A DNA stretch of 36,168 bases from Saccoglossus kowalevskii. Its lineage: Eukaryota; Hemichordata; Enteropneusta; Harrimaniidae. The notes beneath the pieces were generated by a model. The model was not told the origin of the DNA. It did not search any database and was given only the letters and a program-made list of their open reading frames with translations. This document shows positions 33,578-36,168 of this stretch, in pieces. Where the stretch lies: the NCBI RefSeq assembly GCF_000003605.2, contig NW_003145290.1, positions 257,418 to 293,585 on the forward strand. Reading direction: 5' to 3'. Position numbers and translations under genes: made by a program. The first letter of the stretch is position 1; every line of letters begins with the position of its first letter.

Positions 33578-33699
33578 GGGGAGTTGTTCAGCACTGAGTT
33601 CAGATCGGAGATCTCGTTGAATTGTATTGGAGTTTAAGTATCTAGTTATTGGAGTAGTGGAGTTTTACCGCGTTATTGTACTTGATGTTTGCAGAGTAT

Positions 33700-34540
33700 A
33701 ATAATACCAGTACCAGTTGAAACCTCATCTGTTGGCTCCGTGTTCGTATGTTATTATCGCCGCCAGGGAAGTCTTTCTGTTACTGTTGTCATTTTGGTAT
33801 TTGAACCATCACACCTGTACTATACCAATTACGGTAATATTACGTTGCGTGTGACAGTATATTCTAAATACATCATGAGTTTGACAATGGTCCATAGAAG
33901 GCGCCATTTTGTTTATTGCATTTCCTGTTAATAATTTTTGATATGTTTTCTTAATAATAATAAAAAAAGTAATATCACCACTACGTTTCTTATATATGAT
34001 GTCCAGATATGATACTTTGGAAATTTAGTGAAAATAAATTATCATTATCTATCTGTCTATCTGCTTGCCTGCCAGCCTGGCTGCCCGTCCGTCTGCCTGT
34101 CTGTTTGTTTGTCAGAATTGACACACATATTTTGAACATAATAATCTGTAATAAATGCGATCAAATAAAAAGTAGAATACCAAGATTATTATCACGAACG
34201 TAAGGGCAACACATAAATTTATGGACATACAATATAATAATTTGGAGAAGGAAGAGAAATTTCAAACCTATTGTTTATTCTAAAATCATGTAGAAACAAC
34301 ATATAATGATTGGCCATAGACTAAATGTCGTCTACTGGTGCGAGACTTTACAAACAATATACGAATAATAGATGAGTGATTCGGTTTTGAGGGCTGCGGA
34401 AACAGACATTCAGAGATGACACAGAATTCTGTGCCGTCTACGTATTTACCGAGCAATTCACCAGGAGAAGTGCACTGGGAAGGGCACTCTGAATGACTGG
34501 ATTTAAGGCTATATTGGTCAACGTCAGTTTTCAAATTTAT
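33700..34540. other. Non-coding DNA with a CTGY-rich simple sequence
   Basis: Downstream of the heat-shock-type block. Contains a degenerate (CTGY)n tract at about 34049-34112. Nothing recognisable is encoded. Confidence 0.45.
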
Positions 34541-34559
34541 AATTGTGTTTTATGTTTAT

Positions 34560-34682
34560 AAACGGTACATTTTTGAAAACTATTTATTCTGCAAATTGTA
34601 ATTTCCTATATATTTAACAATCTAATTATTATACGTCTTTTTATCAGACTTTTGAAAGAAAAGTTCAGCTAAACTATCGCTC
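34560..34682 (-). other. Probable 3'UTR of a minus-strand gene
   Basis: Follows the TGA of the exon at 34683-34784. A minus-strand AATAAA is at 34583-34588, about 95 bp after the stop, which suits a short 3'UTR. Confidence 0.35.
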
Positions 34683-34784
34683 TCAGAGTTTGCTACTTGG
34701 CTTTGTCAGTGACGACTTGAATTCGAAAGTTGCATAATCGATCGCATCGCCGCGCGTGCACACGACTGTGCGCTCCAGCGGATC
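34683..34784 (-). CDS. Probable last exon of a membrane receptor (ITIM-like tail)
   Basis: On the minus strand a good acceptor (TTATTGCCTTCTCAG) opens a 34-codon block ending in TGA. It reads DPLERTVVCTRGDAIDYATF and then EFKSSLTKPSSKL. The codons are far richer in G+C than the surroundings, as expected of coding sequence here. The IDYATFEF segment resembles I/V-x-Y-x-x-L/V-type tyrosine motifs (ITIM-like) that often end the cytoplasmic tails of immunoglobulin-superfamily and related receptors in animals, though Phe at the last position is not canonical. Upstream membrane and ectodomain exons would lie at higher coordinates and were not identified. Confidence 0.42.
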   Translation of the reverse strand, partial: DPLERTVVCTRGDAIDYATFEFKSSLTKPSSKL

Positions 34785-34921
34785 CTGAGAAGGCAATAAC
34801 ACATCGTGCAATTCATACGGTCTCGGTTAAGCCGATCATCCATGGCCGTCGACGTCCTTACCAACCCGTACCTGGTCGTGTGATCAGTTGACATGAATGA
34901 CTAAACATCATTCCTTGTAAT

Positions 34922-34948
34922 ACAACAACGACAACAACAACAACATCA
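34922..34948. repeat. (CAA)n short tandem repeat
   Basis: ACAACAACGACAACAACAAC-type trinucleotide tract. Confidence 0.85.
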
Positions 34949-35116
34949 AAGGAATTCGTTGATAACCACTGCCAACGTTTCCTTGTTCATAAGTTAGGTT
35001 ATGTAATAAAGAAAGTTAGTAAATTTTGAATTCTTAATATTTTATACGGAATACGAAAATATTCAATAGTGATTCGCTCAATAGCTCAAACTTGGCTACA
35101 CCCATAATACGCTCAC

Positions 35117-35296
35117 ATGCCTACATATACACGTGACACGTTGACCAATCAGAGCGATCGCTGTGACGTTACCGCGGATGAATACAAGCTCCTGAAAGGG
35201 ACGACCCAGTCAAGGCGTGTGCGTAGGCGTATGGACCAGAATGTGCGACACATCGTGGAACATCGCGCGAATTATTATTTAATTTTTTTTGAGTGA
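35117..35296 (+). promoter_or_regulatory. GC-richer promoter-like patch with E-box, CCAAT and CRE-like sites
   Basis: CACGTG (35130-35135), CCAAT (35145-35149) and TGACGTTA (35164-35171) are packed within 42 bp in a CpG-rich patch unlike its AT-rich surroundings. The combination is typical of animal CpG-type promoters. A 59-codon frame, ATG at 35117 to TGA at 35294-35296, crosses the patch; it is basic (SRRVRRRMD) and not recognised, so it may be chance or a short ORF of the transcript. The direction of transcription is not certain. Confidence 0.35.
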
Positions 35297-36168
35297 TACT
35301 TTAGGTAAATATGTTGCAAATTACTTATGAAATATGTAAACTTTTTTTGTGAAAGCACTGTGACATTTCTTTATTGGCAAATTTGAATTTTGAACATCCA
35401 TTTTGATTTCTAAAAATGGTGTGACCTATATTTAAATAATCCAATTGAGAGATCTTTCACAACTTAAGGACGGTGGTCGTCGCGCAGCGCGTGTTAGTAT
35501 TGTATGTAAACAAACAATTTACTTTACGGTCGTTGTGTACGGTATTATTACCAAACGCTTCAGCGTGGTATTAAGATTTTGTTTTCAGGCTTGGGTGGTA
35601 CCAAGAAGGAAAATGGTTGCACATATGGGGGGTAATTCCTGGAATTGCAATAGAGAGGGTTCAGGCCGAAATACATATATAGTGTTTCCATGTTTCGTCT
35701 GATATTTCTGTGGTATTCTGCTGCTGTAAATAATGCAAGATTTGTTCCGAAATTCAGTGTGTTGTGTGCACTCCAGGGTTATTCGTTTTTTTGCTCAAAA
35801 CACCCCTATTTTTTAATGGCAGAGTCGAATAGTTTCACTCCCACTGGGAAATCTGCATTGTTACTTGAATGAGAGCTAACTAAACACATTTTCCAGACCG
35901 GCGAAAGTGTATGCAACAGCCAATTTTAACAGCCTGTCACGTGATTTTAGTCTAAATGTCAACATCAAAAGAGGCTAATCCATTTACGCAGGTATAACTG
36001 GGAATAGAATATGTGAGGGATTGTATCAACAGAGATGTGTATAATGAAAAGTAACATCTATCCTTCTTTTGCATCGCTGAGCATTTCTGTTTTAGTATAC
36101 TGGTTTGAAAATGTTGAATTTGCATGATTTGCAATGTGTTTTTTACTGAAACTCCCCTATTGATCGAA
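35297..36168. other. Unassigned DNA at the window edge
   Basis: An 85-codon plus frame (35445-35702) contains an acceptor-like TTTTGTTTTCAG and a short open block to a GGGG|GTAATT donor-like site (about 35590-35635), but no family is recognised. Exons of the minus-strand gene ending at 34683 could also lie here or beyond the window. Confidence 0.35.

Noticed and set aside
34049-34112. Cys/Leu/Pro-rich frame in the CTGY tract
   Set aside because: Simple-sequence translation, not a real protein.

Overview
This looks like nuclear DNA from an animal, most likely an AT-rich marine invertebrate; the phylum cannot be told from the sequence. The grounds are short coding blocks split by GT-AG introns, long AT-rich non-coding stretches, tetranucleotide microsatellites, minisatellites, inverted-repeat mobile elements and decayed LINE and transposase fragments. 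There is no sign of bacterial gene organisation.

Region 1 (1-4373) is upstream or intronic DNA. It holds a decayed PIF/Harbinger-like transposase (minus strand, about 1490-1700), an unidentified open block (1205-1438), a 30-bp minisatellite built of dyads (3151-3382) and an (AAAT)20 tract ending 19 bp before a splice acceptor.

Region 2 (4392-9285, plus strand) is the one confidently recognised gene: the last eight coding exons of a class C G-protein-coupled receptor of the GPR158/GPR179 (metabotropic glycine receptor-like) group. The exons join in phase into 1330 nt (442 residues and a stop). They cover the Cys-rich stalk before TM1, all seven membrane segments and a short C-terminal tail with the juxtamembrane helix. 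The N-terminal Cache/EGF-like ectodomain was not found and probably lies upstream of the window. A 3'UTR to about 9815 is plausible.

Region 3 (9.8-24.2 kb) is gene-poor. It contains a tentative three-exon small gene (11066-11738), a 590-bp mobile element with about 130-bp terminal inverted repeats (12920-13509), a 267-bp palindrome-ended element (13813-14079), a LINE reverse-transcriptase fragment (about 14193-14330), a 26-bp minisatellite (15060-15340), a 159-bp MITE-like element (19016-19174) and a possible membrane-anchor terminal exon (22874-22980). At 22580-22688 there is an inverted, internally deleted copy of the receptor's TM1 exon with its splice junctions and adjacent microsatellite.

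Region 4 (24.2-36.2 kb) holds two copies of a roughly 210-bp dispersed repeat (28951-29170, 31610-31817), CTCF-like motifs, a promoter-like block with three heat-shock elements and a TATA box (33388-33577), a probable last exon of a minus-strand gene with an ITIM-like tyrosine motif (34683-34784), and a GC-richer promoter-like patch (35117-35296).

Apart from the receptor, the gene models are hypotheses read by eye from splice sites and open frames. No database search was possible.
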